From Branchiostoma floridae (lineage: Eukaryota; Chordata; Leptocardii; Amphioxiformes; Branchiostomatidae), in assembly GCF_000003815.2 (NCBI RefSeq), contig NC_049996.1:17666973-17730972 (forward strand): a DNA stretch of 64,000 nucleotides. The letters run 5' to 3'. Made by a program: the position numbers and the translations under genes. The notes under the pieces are model-generated. The model made no database searches. It saw only the letters and a program-made list of their open reading frames with translations, and was not told the origin of the DNA. Positions 22,300-34,560 of this stretch are shown here, one piece after another. The first letter of the stretch is position 1. The number at the start of each line of letters is the position of its first letter.

Positions 22300-23420
22300 A
22301 ATGCTATATGCAGTTTACACAGATTCAATGTGCCAGGAAAAATCTCTAGTTTTTTTGTTTTGTTTTTTATATATACATAACAGTTCATGGATGAGGTTGA
22401 GATATGTGCTCAAGATACTCAGTAATAGAAGACTAAACATGCAAAATGGGACTGAAAAACTTTTGGTACCTAATTTTCCAGTGGCTGTAACAAGAATAAC
22501 AGGCACTATGTATGGTGTTCACAGGTCCATTGTATCAGGAAATCTCACTATTCTTGTTGATAAGAAAAATGTATTAGCTGGAGAAACAATCTACTATCCA
22601 GTTACAGTAGATTGAAACACTCATTAACTATTGGTTCATGAGCTGGAGAAATGTGTCTAGATGTCCAGGAATGGAACACTGGACACATGAGCATGTCAAC
22701 TGACACGGAAATGTACCTGGATCTGGTTTTTGGAACCCAGGAGCTAATTTTTCACTAGAAGCAAATACCTCTTTGCTGGTAACAAGAATGACAGGCATGT
22801 ATGCTATGTGAAATGTACATACAATTTCAGTGTGGTGGAAAATTCCTCTGCTTTAAAACAAAACAAAAAAAAACATTGCAACATGTCTAGTACCATAAGT
22901 AGTGTTTGAACATGGGAAATGTGTTCTAGACACATGTAAAATGGGACACTGACTGTAGAACTATAGCCTAGAGAATTGTACCAGGTTGACACATGTGCTC
23001 TAAATAGTATGTGGACTGGATCGGTAATACTTGTTGAGTCATCTGTGCTGGCATGTAAAAGTACATGTAACACACTAGTTTTGCCAACATATGGGAGCCA
23101 CTGGGTTATGTTACATGTCATGTCTTGTTACATCCCTATATACATTGTGCATTATGTGTACCTTACCTTAGTCCTTTTTCATTAGGATGAATGTGTCAGC
23201 TATGTCTTAGGAAACATTTTGCATAATAGAAAAAAAAAATTGAATTTTACTCCAACATTTTTCTAATGATTGCAGATTACTGAATGGTTGAGTAGTCCTT
23301 TTTCCTCATTAGGATAACTGTAGACACAGCTGCTCAGTACACTTTCAGGAATTGTAAAGTTTTGTTGCAGTAAAATCATAAAATGTTATATACCCAGAAC
23401 ATGGATGAACTGAAATTTTG
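22300..23420. repeat. Degenerate array, about 250-300 bp, 3-4 copies
   Basis: Recurring blocks are 'gagatatgtgctcaagat'/'gaaatgtgt.ctaga', 'atgggac.actg' and 'acaagaa.aacaggca'. Best seen near 22400, 22640 and 22905, with a weaker copy near 22985. A poly-T/poly-A tract adjoins. Frames here lack domains. Confidence 0.5.
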
Positions 23421-24200
23421 CTCATATTGTTCCAATTCACTGACCAGATGTTTTTCTCTTCCATGTGCTGCTCTTCTTCTGTTGCTGCTGCTTACACCAC
23501 ATCTACAGGTATGTTACATTATCATTTAAACAAAATGCTATGTGTGAAAGCAATAGTGGAAGGAAGACATGGCACATCCCTGTCTTGTACTCATCTAAGA
23601 GAAAGGGTATGCCAACCCTTTAAGGGCTTGCATATCAACAATGGTGCTGTATAACATTGGTGCATCTACTTAAACTACTACTACTACAGTAGAAGCCAGT
23701 TAATTGCACAAAAGATATCAGCAGACTTCTGTTAATTGCACTTAATCCTCAAATCCCAAACCAGTACAGTCCTACTGGATAACTGTACTTTGTTGCATCC
23801 ACCAGATACCAGCTTCTACTGTATAGCACTGTCCCTGGTGCTGAAAACTTGATGACTGTGATTGTACACAAAAGTCACGGGAATGCTGCAGTCCTGTACA
23901 ATAAAACCCACTTAAAGCCTGTGCTGAATATCCCAAACACCTACATGTATTATGGATAAACTAAGCTTCAACTAACCAACACTACAAATAAGTTGGTACT
24001 TACACCTACATGTATTCTAGGTTGAGCATGTAGAACTAGTTAGAATGTGCAACCTTAATTTCCTAGGTAGTCAACTCACATCTAGCGACACCCCCAGTAT
24101 GAGAGGCTTGTGCTGAATGTCGCTTCCTTTGCCTTGATTATTGACAGACCTGTCACCAAAGTTTTGGCAACTGTTAGAAAAAGTGTAAGAAAAAGGAGCA
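23421..24200. other. No gene seen
   Basis: Contains one outlying copy (23825-23920) of the 'tgtccctggtgctgaaaact' unit whose array lies at 16940-17275, and a TAC microsatellite (about 23673). No exon recognised. Confidence 0.35.
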
Positions 24201-24229
24201 CACACGTGTTAGCTGTACAAGTCTCCAAT

Positions 24230-25030
24230 GAATTCAAATGAAGTCTGTGGTATTTCAAACCACAAAATTGCTACCAGCTGCAGACTTTCTTCTTGCAAAG
24301 GACATCTGTTGGCTTGATAACTATTATCCAAAGTTTTGTCAAACGATAGAGCAAAGTTTTAGTATGACAGAAGGTCACACAGCTGTCAGCTTTGCACTTT
24401 TCTTGATTGTTTTAGTATCTATTAGTAATGAATTCAGATGAAGTGGTATTTGAAATGTCGTTAGTATAATTATGCCTTTTGTTGTCTGTTATCTTTGAAG
24501 TTAGACTCACTTAAGGGAAAAGCATTAAGTGTGGCAGAGAAGGCTACAACTATCCACTGTACCTTTTCATCCTTTAGCTGACTGTCTTCCCAGGTGATGC
24601 TTTCAACTGATGAGATTCAATCACAAAATTTCTTGTAAGAGCCGTATTGATGGATTGAAAAAGTTTGGACAAAGTTTTACCTTAGTGGACAAGGCTACAG
24701 ATCTGTCAGCTGTGCCCTTTTGTTCTTTTTTGGCAAAAACTCAAATTTGGAACCATTCAACACCTTTACATACATGTTACAACTGAGAGCCAAATGTTTT
24801 CTCTTGCCGTAATGGCTATAAGTTTACTAGTCAGGCAGATTTGGAAAAAGTTAAAATGTCACACATTTGTCAGCAGTGGCCTTTTGTTTCTGGCAAAATT
24901 TCAAATCTGGAACCATTCGACACCTTTTTATACACATTACAACTAACGGCTAGATTCTTTCTGTTGCCATTATGGCTACAAGTTCACTTGTCGGGCAGAT
25001 TTGTTTGAAGTTAAAACCTGACAGAAAAGG
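24230..25030. repeat. Degenerate array, about 170-190 bp, 4 copies
   Basis: Shared blocks: 'gcaaaatttcaaatctggaa', 'ccattc.acacctttt.tac', 'ttctcttgcc.taatggcta', 'agttcact.gtc.ggcagat' and 'gtcacaca..tgtcagc'. The copies near 24740 and 24893 are closest. Confidence 0.65.
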
Positions 25031-25079
25031 TCGCACATCAGTCACATGAGACCCTCTGTCCACCTTTGTTCTTATCATC

Positions 25080-25880
25080 ACATCAGATGTAGTACAGTGG
25101 GCTACAGAATGGGTCTGGGTGTGGCAATAACAATCTTTCATCAGGAAATTTACAGCATTCACCATAGGAGTTGGCCCTAGGAGAGATCCCGATCGCAATC
25201 TGTACTAGTAGAATCGCTGATTCTCCTAGGAGAGATCCCGATCGCAATCTGTACTAGTAGAATCGCCGATTCTTCTTGGATAGATCCCTAGGACCAGCTC
25301 CGATCGCTATCTCTCCTAGGAGAATCGGCGATTCTACTGGATTGTTATCTCTACTGTGACATATATAAACCTGTGTTGGTTTTTTTCTTATTCTCTGGGA
25401 TAAATCATTGGTTTGCCTTTTGGGTCTGGATGTTGCAATAACAATGTTTCATGGGGAATCTTTTTTACAGCATTCACTGTAGACATGCTTTTATGTTAGG
25501 ATCTATGGTCTATGTAGGCCTGTGCCATTTTTTTGTTACTCTCTTGGATCCATCATTGGTTTTGGCCTGGGTGTGGCAATAATAATGTTTCATGGGGAGT
25601 TTTACAGCATTCACCATTGACAATGTCATGTCTTTATGTTTCCAAGAATGACATATGTAGGCCTGTGCCAGTTTTTGTCTTATTATTTTGTCTTTCTATG
25701 ATCAGTTTGGGTCCAGGTGTGGCAGTAACAATGTTTCATGGGGAGTTTTACAGCATTCACCGTTGAATGATGTATGTAGGCCTGTGTCGGTTTTTGTCTT
25801 ATTCTCTGGGGTCCATCATCAGTTTTGGTCTAGGTGTGGAGATAATAATGTTTCAAATAAAATTCCTTGGTCATGGTCAT
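25080..25880. repeat. Tandem array, about 130-150 bp, 5 copies
   Basis: Unit landmarks are 'tgtaggcctgtgccagtttt', 'tcttattctctggg', 'tctgggtgtggcaataacaa', 'tgtttcatggggagttttac' and 'agcattcacc.ttga'. The first copy is interrupted at about 25168 by a palindrome-rich insert. Three overlapping frames merely read through the repeat. Confidence 0.8.
25168..25340. mobile_element. Nested palindromic insert (MITE-like)
   Basis: The insert splits an array copy. It contains two direct 49-bp units (from about 25176 and 25225) that read cctaggagagatcccgatcg then caatctgtactagtagaatc. These are followed by an inverted copy (25309-25337: ctctcctaggagaatcggcg, attctac), so 25207-25237 can pair with 25309-25337. 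Outer ends also match inversely (ggagttggccctagg against cctaggaccagctcc, 25300). It is non-coding. I call it a fold-back or MITE-type element with some doubt. Confidence 0.55.
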
Positions 25881-26269
25881 CAGTGCTGTTTTGATTATGT
25901 GTAACAGTTATTCTATTGTTTGAGCGTAGGTTTGTGTCAGCTTTTGCCATTTCCCTATTTATTCTAAGCTTCTATACTGGACTTTTTATGATGATGACAA
26001 TCTTTTTTAGTACTCAGTCAACTTTGTGATACACTGTTTTCCCTATCAATTGATGAATTAGTTTTTGCTAAGCTTTCATCCTAGCCATTTCTGCAGAATA
26101 CACGTAGGCATGATGATAGCAGAGTTGTAGTCTCAGTCTTTTAGATTTGTGTTACGCTGTAGCAGTTTCCCTATCAATCAACGAATAAACAAACAGGTCA
26201 ACCAAAAAGGCAATGGTACACTGCTGAATCATGTGAACACTGAAGAGACTATGCAATTTTGTGCAGTAG

Positions 26270-26700
26270 AGTGCTCTTAAAGCTTCATCCTATCCGTGAC
26301 ACACATAGATCATGTCAGATCGCGTGTGCAGAATTGACCATAAACCCATTTCCACTCAACCCAGGGTTAAGTACCTGCATCATGAAGGCTCAGCCCAGAA
26401 AATTGCTTTTGATGCCATTTTGTAATTATCTACTATATATACACACTGTTTAGTTTTAGTTGCCATTTAGATATGTCATAAATGTGTCATTTCTATGATC
26501 TACATGGACCTTGTATTCAATTCTCTGTGAGTGTAATATGCCATACTATATATATGTGTGTGTATTTCAAGATGCAAGCTAATGCATAGATCATTCCCAA
26601 TTGTTTGCAATGAATTGACCGTAAACCCATTTCCACTGATCCCAGTGATACAGGCATGTGCATTAAGAAGACCCAGGGCTTAAAATTGCTTTTTTGCTAT
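26270..26700. repeat. Direct duplication, about 295 bp
   Basis: Both copies hold 'agatcatgtcagatcgcgtg'/'agatcattcccaattgtttg', 'aattgacc.taaacccattt', 'ccact.a.ccca.' and 'aaaattgctttt'. Non-coding. Bases 25880-26270 and 26700-27100 show nothing further. Confidence 0.55.
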
Positions 26701-27169
26701 GTTCCGAAGATTTGCTACAAAGTGCTTTTGGGGCTGTAAATTACCCCATAAAACGAGGGGCAGGGCAAAGTGCAATTGACCCAGTTTCATTCTATCAGTG
26801 AAATTGGTTTTAACCCTTGGCTGTGTTTGTCATAAATCATTGTTCAGGGGGTGAAATGCTTGTTTCTGAAGCTGACTGTGGCAGATGAATTTTTCCTAGA
26901 ATTTTTCTTCTTTCACTCCATGAAGTTCAATCAAATTTAAGTTTCCTCTTTGTTCCCTTGAAAATTTCTTTCTTTTAGATGTCCCAGATCATTTTTATGA
27001 TGGCAAAAATACTGATGTTAAAACTGATATACTGACTGTGATTGAGCTAAGAAGATGACTTAGTTTAGCCTTAAAAGTAAATGTTGTATCTTGTTCAATT
27101 GATTGGGAATTATTTTACTGATGAAAATATAACATCGACAGACTGAAGTAGGCATTTTGCAAGCTAAGA

Positions 27170-27500
27170 TCTATGGCAGAAAAACAGTTCAATTTGTTTT
27201 TTCTTCCAATTACAATGAAAAGATTACCTCGTTTGGATACTTATCAAGCCTAGTTTGTGCTGTGATAAGTAAGGCAAAGCACTCTACAAATAATGGTTTT
27301 GACTGTTTCAAAAACTTTTAGTAGCATTGTGCAAAATAGGATTTATGGCAGAAAAACATTTCAATTTGTTTTTTCTTCCAATTACAATGAAATTATTACC
27401 CTGTTTGGATACTTATCAAGCTTAGATTGTGCTGAGATACTGTAAGGCAAAGCGCTCTACAAATAATGGTTTTGACCGTTTCAAAAACTTCAAGTGACAG
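27170..27500. repeat. Direct duplication, 172 bp
   Basis: gcagaaaaac.ttcaatttg begins copies at 27177 and 27349. Both continue with 'ttcttccaattacaatgaaa', 'tttggatacttatcaagc' and 'ctctacaaataatggttttg'. Non-coding. Confidence 0.8.
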
Positions 27501-27509
27501 CACAGAATT

Positions 27510-27583
27510 GCACGCCAAATAGCATTTACTCAAGCAACTGGATATGATTTTGGTATACCTTATTACCTGGATGTCTAAACTTC
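27510..27583 (+). repeat. Dispersed repeat, copy 2 of 3
   Basis: Contains acgccaaatagcatttactc, aagcaactggatatgatttt and ttattacctggatgtctaaa. It shares these modules with 11620-11705 and 42056-42118. Confidence 0.6.
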
Positions 27584-27639
27584 ATTGACAGCACAGAATT
27601 TGTTTTATTTTAGTTGTTAAAGTAACAAGAAGAAGTGGC

Positions 27640-28960
27640 TGACATCAGACTATAACTTCTCCCACATCCTCGGCTCTGCCTGATAAACCATTGATTTTGC
27701 TGTATAGTTTGTGCTAAAATACTCTGGAAGAAATGGTTTTGAACGTTTCAAAACTTTTCTTGTAGAATGGGTTCTTCTCCTGTGGAAAAAGTGACTAAAA
27801 CAATCGACTGTTACTAGATCTATAACTTCTCCCACACCTTTTGCTCTGCCTTAGTGTTCCATTGATTCCCCTGCAGTAATGTTGCCCCTGAAGCAGACAC
27901 TGTACATAATTGAGCTCCCCACAGTTCATGAGAATTCTGGAGATGTAGGAACAACCGGATATCTTTTGAGCAATCTAAACCATGTCCAATTAATCTAGAA
28001 CCCCAGTCTGCAATACCAGTCTTCAGAGAGATAGGTGAGAGGGACACAATAGACAGGAACTGCTGTCAAATCTAGTTTATTGGCTCTGAGATTACAATCC
28101 TGAACTTGAACATCAACAAAAAGAGGGTCTGGGTCTTTCAGCCATCCACTTTTACGCTTTATTCTTCTTTTTTTTTTTACTTTGAGTCATCTTTGAACCA
28201 AGGGAGTACAGTGGAGTAGTATACAAGTGAACATCTTATGGAGAAAACTCAATCGTATTTCATGGAGAATTCTGGAGATGTAGGAACAACTGGAAATCTT
28301 TTGGGCAATCTAAACCATGTCCAATTAATTCAGAATCCCTATTTTACAATTCCCAGACTTTAGAGAGAGAGGTGAGAGGGACACAATACACAGGAAGTGT
28401 GGAGCTGGCAAATCCAGTTTATTCGCTCTGGAATTGGAAAAAACAATCCTGAACTTGAACATCAACAAAGTCTGACAGAGTCGGGTCTTTCAGCCACAAC
28501 TTTTTCTTGCTGTATTTTTACTTTGAGTTGAAATGTCTGCAAAGAAAGGGAATAGATTAGAGTGTTATACAAGTGAACACTGTATGAAGAAAACTCATGG
28601 TTCATGGAGAATTCTGGAGATGTAGGAACAACTGGATATCTTTTGGGCAATCTAAACCATGTCCAATTAATTTAGAACCCCCATTTTACAATTCCAAGGC
28701 TTTAGTGAGGGAAGTGGAAGGAACACAATACACAGGAACTGCACTCGTTTATTCGCTCTGGAATTTGATAAAAACAATCCTGAACTTGAACATCGATAAA
28801 AAGAGAGCCTGGGTCTTTAAGCCATCCACTTTCATGCCTTTCTCCTGCTGTGTTTTTACTTTGAGTTGTCTGTGAACCAAGAGAATAGATTGGAGTAGCA
28901 CACAACTGAACACCTTGTGGAGAAAACTTGATCGTGTTTCATGGAGATAGCAAGAAGAAT
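27640..28960. repeat. Array of about 330-350 bp units, 4 copies
   Basis: Landmarks are 'gagaattctggagatgtagg' (27929, 28265, 28608), 'ttttgggcaatctaaaccat', 'gtccaattaattt', 'gagggacacaatacacagga', 'aaacaatcctgaacttgaac' and 'ctttttttactttgagt'. An inner pair 'ctataacttctcccacatcc' also repeats at about 27650 and 27825. The copy at about 28950 is partial. Confidence 0.85.
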
Positions 28961-29628
28961 AACTACATCTTCAGGGGATTCTGAACTGTGTCCAATCAAT
29001 TCCAGATCCAGACTGAAATATATTCATGCAAGCAACTTCATGCCAGTTTGATTCGTTTCAAATTTAAAACACTGAAATATAAAACATAAAGCTGAACTAA
29101 AAGAGTTTGAAGGGAAAGTTGAAGTGAAGTCAGAAAATGGGCTTTGACTACACTTATTTTATATTATACAGATATTGGTGTGTTGAAAGACAACATCTTG
29201 GCAAGGAAGATCTTACCTGTACAATTCAAAGGAGTCTCATTAAAGACATTTTTGATAAGAAAAAAATAGTGCAGGGAGTTTTTTTTATATATAGACAGTT
29301 TTGGGGAGTGAAGATAGCCAGCTTCAAGTTGTCCTTCTTGTGTAGTCATCGTTGCCTCTTACTGACTTTTCACTGTGAAATTTTTGACAACCAGAATGAT
29401 GAATTGATGTGGTCTAATTGAACCCCTGCAGAGGAAACTCCTAGTTCCTTCAGAATTCAGGCCCTTCAGATGTGTGAACTAATGATGCTGTAGGAGAAGC
29501 TAGACATCTTGGAGGCGGGGGGGTGGGGGGATGTATGAGAAGCTTGTCCAATTAATTTGTACCCAGGCAGACAGCCTGAGGCTTGGTCTAATGACTCCAT
29601 GAAGAGAATATGGCTCAATGGAAACTTT
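28961..29628. other. No gene seen
   Basis: Includes a first copy of a block ('gggctttgacta..cttgtttt', 'ttatatcatacagacatt') that recurs at about 29939, roughly 800 bases on. A G-rich run lies at about 29514-29530. No exon recognised. Confidence 0.35.
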
Positions 29629-29850
29629 TCAGATTTTTGCTGTTGTAGCGGAGGTAGTTACTTGCTTGATTGCACTTGCCTTAGCAGTGGTAACTTGCGT
29701 TATGCTATGTGTGGCAGAAGAAGTAGTTGCTGATAGCATCTTAGCTGCTTCAGTAGAAGCACTTTGGGTCATCTTAGTTGTTGTGGCAGGCGTAGTTGAT
29801 TTCTCTATGATCTTAGATGTTGTACTTGTAGGTGCAGATGTCTGAGTCAT
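29629..29850 (-). CDS. Thr/Ser/Ala-rich open frame (mucin-like), uncertain
   Basis: A 73-codon minus frame from an ATG (29850) to TGA. Its composition is dominated by Thr, Ser, Ala and Lys, with a loose period of about 12 residues (ATTTKMTQSASTEAAKM and SATTSSATHSITQVTTAKAS). This would fit an O-glycosylated, mucin-type spacer. No signal peptide or flanking domain is visible, and a stop lies just upstream in frame. The plus strand is also open (29618-29845), a hint that the low-complexity base repeat alone may explain both frames. It may be a decayed exon or a chance frame. Confidence 0.2.
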   Translation of the reverse strand: MTQTSAPTSTTSKIIEKSTTPATTTKMTQSASTEAAKMLSATTSSATHSITQVTTAKASAIKQVTTSATTAKI

Positions 29851-29929
29851 TTTAGGTGTTTAGCAAAAAGTTCACATTTTTCAAATATTCTTTTATGTTA
29901 TGTTCAGGATGTGGACAGTTGAACTGAAT

Positions 29930-30365
29930 GTGGAAGATGGGCTTTGACTATGCTTGTTTTATATCATACAGACATTATTAGGGTGTTGGAAGAAGACATC
30001 CATTGCATTGCAGTTCTTACATGTACAATGCAAAGAAGCTTCAATTAAAACAGTGTGCAGGATAGTGATATCTCAACTACATGTGGGAGGTCATCTTTGG
30101 AAATTCTTTAATAGTTCTTGTAATTAACTGTTTAAAAGACAATGTTGGCATTGAAGAATATCTGTAGTGATCAGTTGAGTCTGCTTCATAATTTCCATCA
30201 AAGATATCAGCCAATACAGTTTTTATACAGTTACAACTTTAGTTAGTTTACCTTCTTCTTCCGTTTACTTTATTGTCTAGAAAAAGGTAATGATGGTATT
30301 GAAGAACATCTAAGACTTGAGTAAGTTTACTTTTTTGGCCAGTAAAAAGATCTAATGGTGGCATC
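29930..30365. other. No gene seen
   Basis: Degenerate repeats of 'gaagaacatctaagacttga' and 'gaagaatatctgtagtgatc' with 'aatgatggtattg'/'aatgttggcattg', about 165 bases apart. Non-coding. Confidence 0.35.
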
Positions 30366-30421
30366 TGTATCTGTATCTATATAGCCGGTATAACCGCCCT
30401 TCGGCGTAACACACCAGCATG
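30366..30421 (-). repeat. Solitary copy of the 56-bp minisatellite unit
   Basis: Reverse complement of one unit of the array at 7518-7897: tctgtatctatatagccggt, ataaccgcccttcggcgtaa, cacaccagc. A solitary, oppositely oriented copy 23 kb away suggests that the unit is a dispersed element, or derives from one, and is locally amplified at 7518. Confidence 0.85.
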
Positions 30422-30900
30422 GAAGTTATCTGTTTGATTGGTTGCCACTTTCTCTGGTTCGTCCAATCCATCAAAGTTAACGGAAGGTGGATCATATCGA
30501 CCAATGGGGTTGTTAGTTACAACTGATGGAGCGAGAAATGAGGCTAAGCGCCTCTTCGCGGCCCATCAGGACTACAATATGTCTCCATAAGCAGTTTCTA
30601 CTGTCTCCAAGATGGGAATGCAAATCTACGGGGAAAGGATGCAACATAGTTTTAGTACCAAATGGGTTGAGGTCTTTTGATTTTGGTCCTTTTTGGTAAA
30701 ATATGTTAGAAATGTGTACATGTGGACCTATCAGCTAATTGGTCTGTCTGTGAAACAGAACTCCTCATTCTTGCAAAAAGTAACAGCAGAACTCTACGTA
30801 CATACGCACAATTGATTACCTTCTTTACATGTTTTTTTTTCAACCAAGAAATCAAGACTGTGTTGTTAAAGATGGCTGACTGGAGTGCATCTTCTAGTTG
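30422..30900. other. Unidentified GC-richer patch then AT-rich DNA
   Basis: 30425-30620 is richer in CpG than its surroundings (gcgcctcttcgcggcccatc near 30550). It has no long open frame and could be a transposon fragment or a degraded exon. I see no diagnostic signal. Confidence 0.25.
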
Positions 30901-30919
30901 TGTAATTTTCCTGTAAATT

Positions 30920-31975
30920 TCCTTGTATGGAATGTTGCTTCCTTGGAACGATACTTCAGTATGTTAATCCTCTAAAGAGGAAATTGTTTAAACCTGGTAC
31001 CTTGATGATAATTGCTTTTCCTGAGTACATTTTAGTTCTGTTAGTTTCCATCCCTAGTGCCATCATTCATTTTGCACAATAATTGCTTCCTTGGAAAGCA
31101 TTAGCAATACTTAAAAAGTTTCTCAATCCTTCAAAAAGGAATCCATGCTGCCTTGATGAAAATTGCTCTGTCTGAGTGCACTTTGCTTTTTATCTCTGTG
31201 TACCGAAAATCTTATTTTGCATTGTGTCACTGTATGTTAATCTTCTTAAGAGGAAAGTATGGTGACTTGATGAAAATTGCTCTCTTTGTTCTTCTCTGTG
31301 TACTGAAAAGTTTATTTTGCACAGTGTCAAGTACCGTATGTTAATCTTCTTAAAAGGAAAGTATGTTACCTTGATGAAAATTGCTCTCTTTGAGTGCGCT
31401 GTGATAAGGTAAACTTTCTATCTGTGTACTGAAAATCTTATTTTTTACTGTTTAAAGTATGTCATCCTTCTTAAGAGGAAAGTATGTTTTTCTTGATGAA
31501 GATTGTTCTCTTTGTGTATTTGAGTTCTTCTCTGTGTACTGAAAAGCTTATTTTTCACTGTGTGAAGTACCGTATGTTAATCTTCTTAGAAGGAAAGCAT
31601 TTTGCCTTGATGAAAATTGCTCTCTTTTGAGTGCACTATAGTAAGGTAAACTTTCTATCTGTGTACTGAAAACCTTAGTTGTTTAAAGTATGTTATCCTT
31701 CTAAGGAGAAAGTGTGTTTTCTTTGATGAAGATTGCTCTCTTTGTGTATTTGAGTTCTTCTCTGTGTACTGAAAAGCTTATTTTTTACTGTGTGAAGTAC
31801 CGTATGTTACTCTGCTTAATAGGGAAGCATTTTGCCTTCATGAAAATTGCTCTCTTTATAAGTGCTTGGAGTAGGGTGAACTTTCCATCAGTTTGCTGAA
31901 AGCCTTATTTTACACTGTGTAAAGCATGTTGCCTTGATGAAGATTGCTCTCTCTGATGATACATGTTGGTTCCTC
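30920..31975. repeat. Tandem array, about 110-140 bp, 8 or more copies
   Basis: Landmarks are 'accgtatgttaatcttctta', 'aaaggaaagtatgttacctt', 'gatgaaaattgctctctttg' and 'tctgtgtactgaaaagctta'. Two alternating subtypes are visible, one with 'gtaaggtaaactttctatct' and one with 'tgtatttgagttcttctctg' (about 31390/31500, 31620/31730). This suggests a two-unit, roughly 230-base higher period. Confidence 0.8.
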
Positions 31976-33962
31976 TCTGTTTTCTGAACCCCGTAATCAT
32001 GCTCCGTAACTGCCTCCTTGATGTTGTAAATACCCTGGATCAGGACCTGATGTACCTTCCTAACCACGGGGATGGAAAACCTTTCAGGGCCAAATTACTG
32101 GACTCTTGAAACAAAGCCAACATGCCAATGGTCTATACATAAGTTCTCCCTGTGGAATTGCATGTTGTTCCCCAAGCCTATTAATCCTATATTACAACGC
32201 AGATTGCACTCTGTCCTCTGTGAGAACAGAACTACCACGTAAAACAACCTGTCACACCTAACCTTTGCAAGTATTCCTTAAAACTATCCAGCAAAGATGC
32301 TTGGTGATAGCAAATTCCATTCTACGATAGTTCTGGGAAAATAGGAATTTTTCAACACTTCAATCCTAGTTTGGTAACTGCTGATCAGGCATTGAAATTC
32401 ACATCAGGCACTTCTTCTTTGTCCATAGATCTGTGGTATCTTTCCCGACATGTAATTTGGCTGGTTTGGGCGGGTAGGTAATCTTGGAGGGTTAGGTTGT
32501 GCTGGCTGCTGGGGAAGTAATTGAGGTGTAACATCGCAGCCCGGAAGGTTTTGATTACATCAGAGACTTTTTACACCGTCGACGGACGATTGTTTCTGCA
32601 TCGCAGTGATTACTTCACTTTCTGTGGACCATTCCAATGGGATATGTTGGTTCACAACCTTTTTTGTTTAATTTCTCCCCTCAAAAAAATTTTCAATAGT
32701 GTTGGAACCTGCCTAAAGGATCCATGTTGATGGATTATGAATACTCATCCTTCGAACAGTTAGCAGGACAAGCTAGGAATAGATGACTGTAGACTTCTAG
32801 AGTTAAGAAGATAAAATCTTAAGTTTATACTATCATAGTTTGTGTACATGTAGCAGAATGCCAAGGGTCTGTAAAATGTAAAACATACAGCATATAGTGT
32901 TGGAACTACAGATGTGTTGCAGGAATTAAGAAGCAGTTTTGATCAAATTGTTTCTTGATTTATAATATAGTTGGTGTTGGGTTTTGCTTTTCTGTTTTCT
33001 TTTGATTTCTCAAAGTCTAGAATATTTGGGTGCATCAATGGAAGTCCATCCTTTTGATTCCAGACAGCATTTCCCCTATCCTATTATCCTTCCTGGCACA
33101 TCATATTATAACAGTTACTACATCCAGTGGAGTCTATTGCTTTGTCCACAATGTAATTTCCTGGCATTAATTTTTCATACCATAAAATAGAAAATGTCAA
33201 ATCTGAGTAGCATTTGATAGAATTTGATTATATAGCAAAATTAGAAAAATGACAGCCCCGTATCAATATTAGATAATTTAATGCCAAGAGAAATCAAGAG
33301 GTATGTGATAAAAATTATGTGAAAATTTTCATATTTGAGTGGCATTCATTTTAGTTTATAATCTAGATCTACACCAAATGAAAATTGATTTTAGCTAAGT
33401 CAGCAATAAACTTATAAAGCTATTAAATAATTCATACAGAAATTAATCTCTATTATCACAAATTAATCTTATTATCATAGTAACTGTTGCTTCAATTTGA
33501 ATAATTAGTTTTTGGATTCACAAGAAAGATTTAGACTGCAATGCTGCCTCAAAAGGATGATAAAATGAATGAATTTGGAAAAATAGTAATTATTATAGAA
33601 TATCCTTTAATTACAAATGAACTTATACATAAATGTATATTCCTGGATTTTTATGTTGCTATTCTTTAACAAATACATCTATTAGAAGGTGAACTTCTAA
33701 CAGGACACAATACATACTATAATATAAAGCTTTACTGCTGGTTGATGTCATATGTCAAATTATGCTGTAAATACTGTAAACCATAAATACATCATTTTAT
33801 GGATGGCATGTTCTGAAGCTACAAATCTAGAATTATGAAATGGTTAGAAATAAACGACATCCAACAATCATAGTATAACATTATATTTCCACCCCTGTAA
33901 GTTGAACTTGCTGCTCCCAGCACATGTTATCCATAAACCCGAGTGTTGCCTGACCTAAGCTA
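31976..33962. other. No gene seen; AT-rich from about 32750
   Basis: I find no exon or transposon end. 32450-32600 has a G-rich run (ggctggtttgggcgggtagg). 33200-33900 is strongly AT-rich with short internal echoes such as 'aaattaatct' near 33440 and 33460. Confidence 0.35.
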
Positions 33963-34560
33963 GCTGTAAACCTGACACACATGTCACGCCCTGACTGTAA
34001 ACCCGACACACATGTCACGCCCTGACTGTAAACCCGACACACATGTCACGCCCTGACTGTAAACCCGACACACATGTCACGCCCTGACTGTAAACCCGAC
34101 ACACATGTCACACCCTGACTGTAAACCCGACACACATGTCACGCCCTGACTGTAAACCTGACACACATGTCACGCCCTGACTGTAAACCCGACACACATG
34201 TCACACCCTGACTGTAAACCCGACACACATGTCACGCCCTGACTGTAAACCTGACACACATGTCACGCCCTGACTGTAAACCCGACACACATGTCACGCC
34301 CTGACTGTAAACCCGACACACATGTCACGCCCTGACTGTAAACCTGACACACATGTCACGCCCTGACTGTAAACCCGACACACATGTCACGCCCTGACTG
34401 TAAACCTGACACACAAGTCACGCCCTGACTGTAAACCCGACACACATGTCACGCCCTGACTGTAAACCTGACACACATGTCACGCCCTGACTGTAAACCC
34501 AACACACATGTCATGCCCTGACTGTAAACCTGACACACATGTCACGCCCTGACTGTAAAT
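33963..34560 (+). repeat. 31-bp minisatellite, about 19 copies
   Basis: Unit ccctgactgtaaacccgaca then cacatgtcacg. Copies are nearly identical and differ mainly at cccg/cctg, tcacg/tcaca and single changes (caagtcacg once, cccaac once). The cctg variant recurs at irregular spacing. The array ends abruptly at ctgactgtaaat (34549-34560). The homogeneity suggests recent unequal exchange or slippage. Confidence 0.97.

Noticed and set aside
33963-34560. CRISPR-like regular array
   Set aside because: There are no unique spacers; the whole 31-bp unit repeats, so it is a minisatellite in animal DNA.
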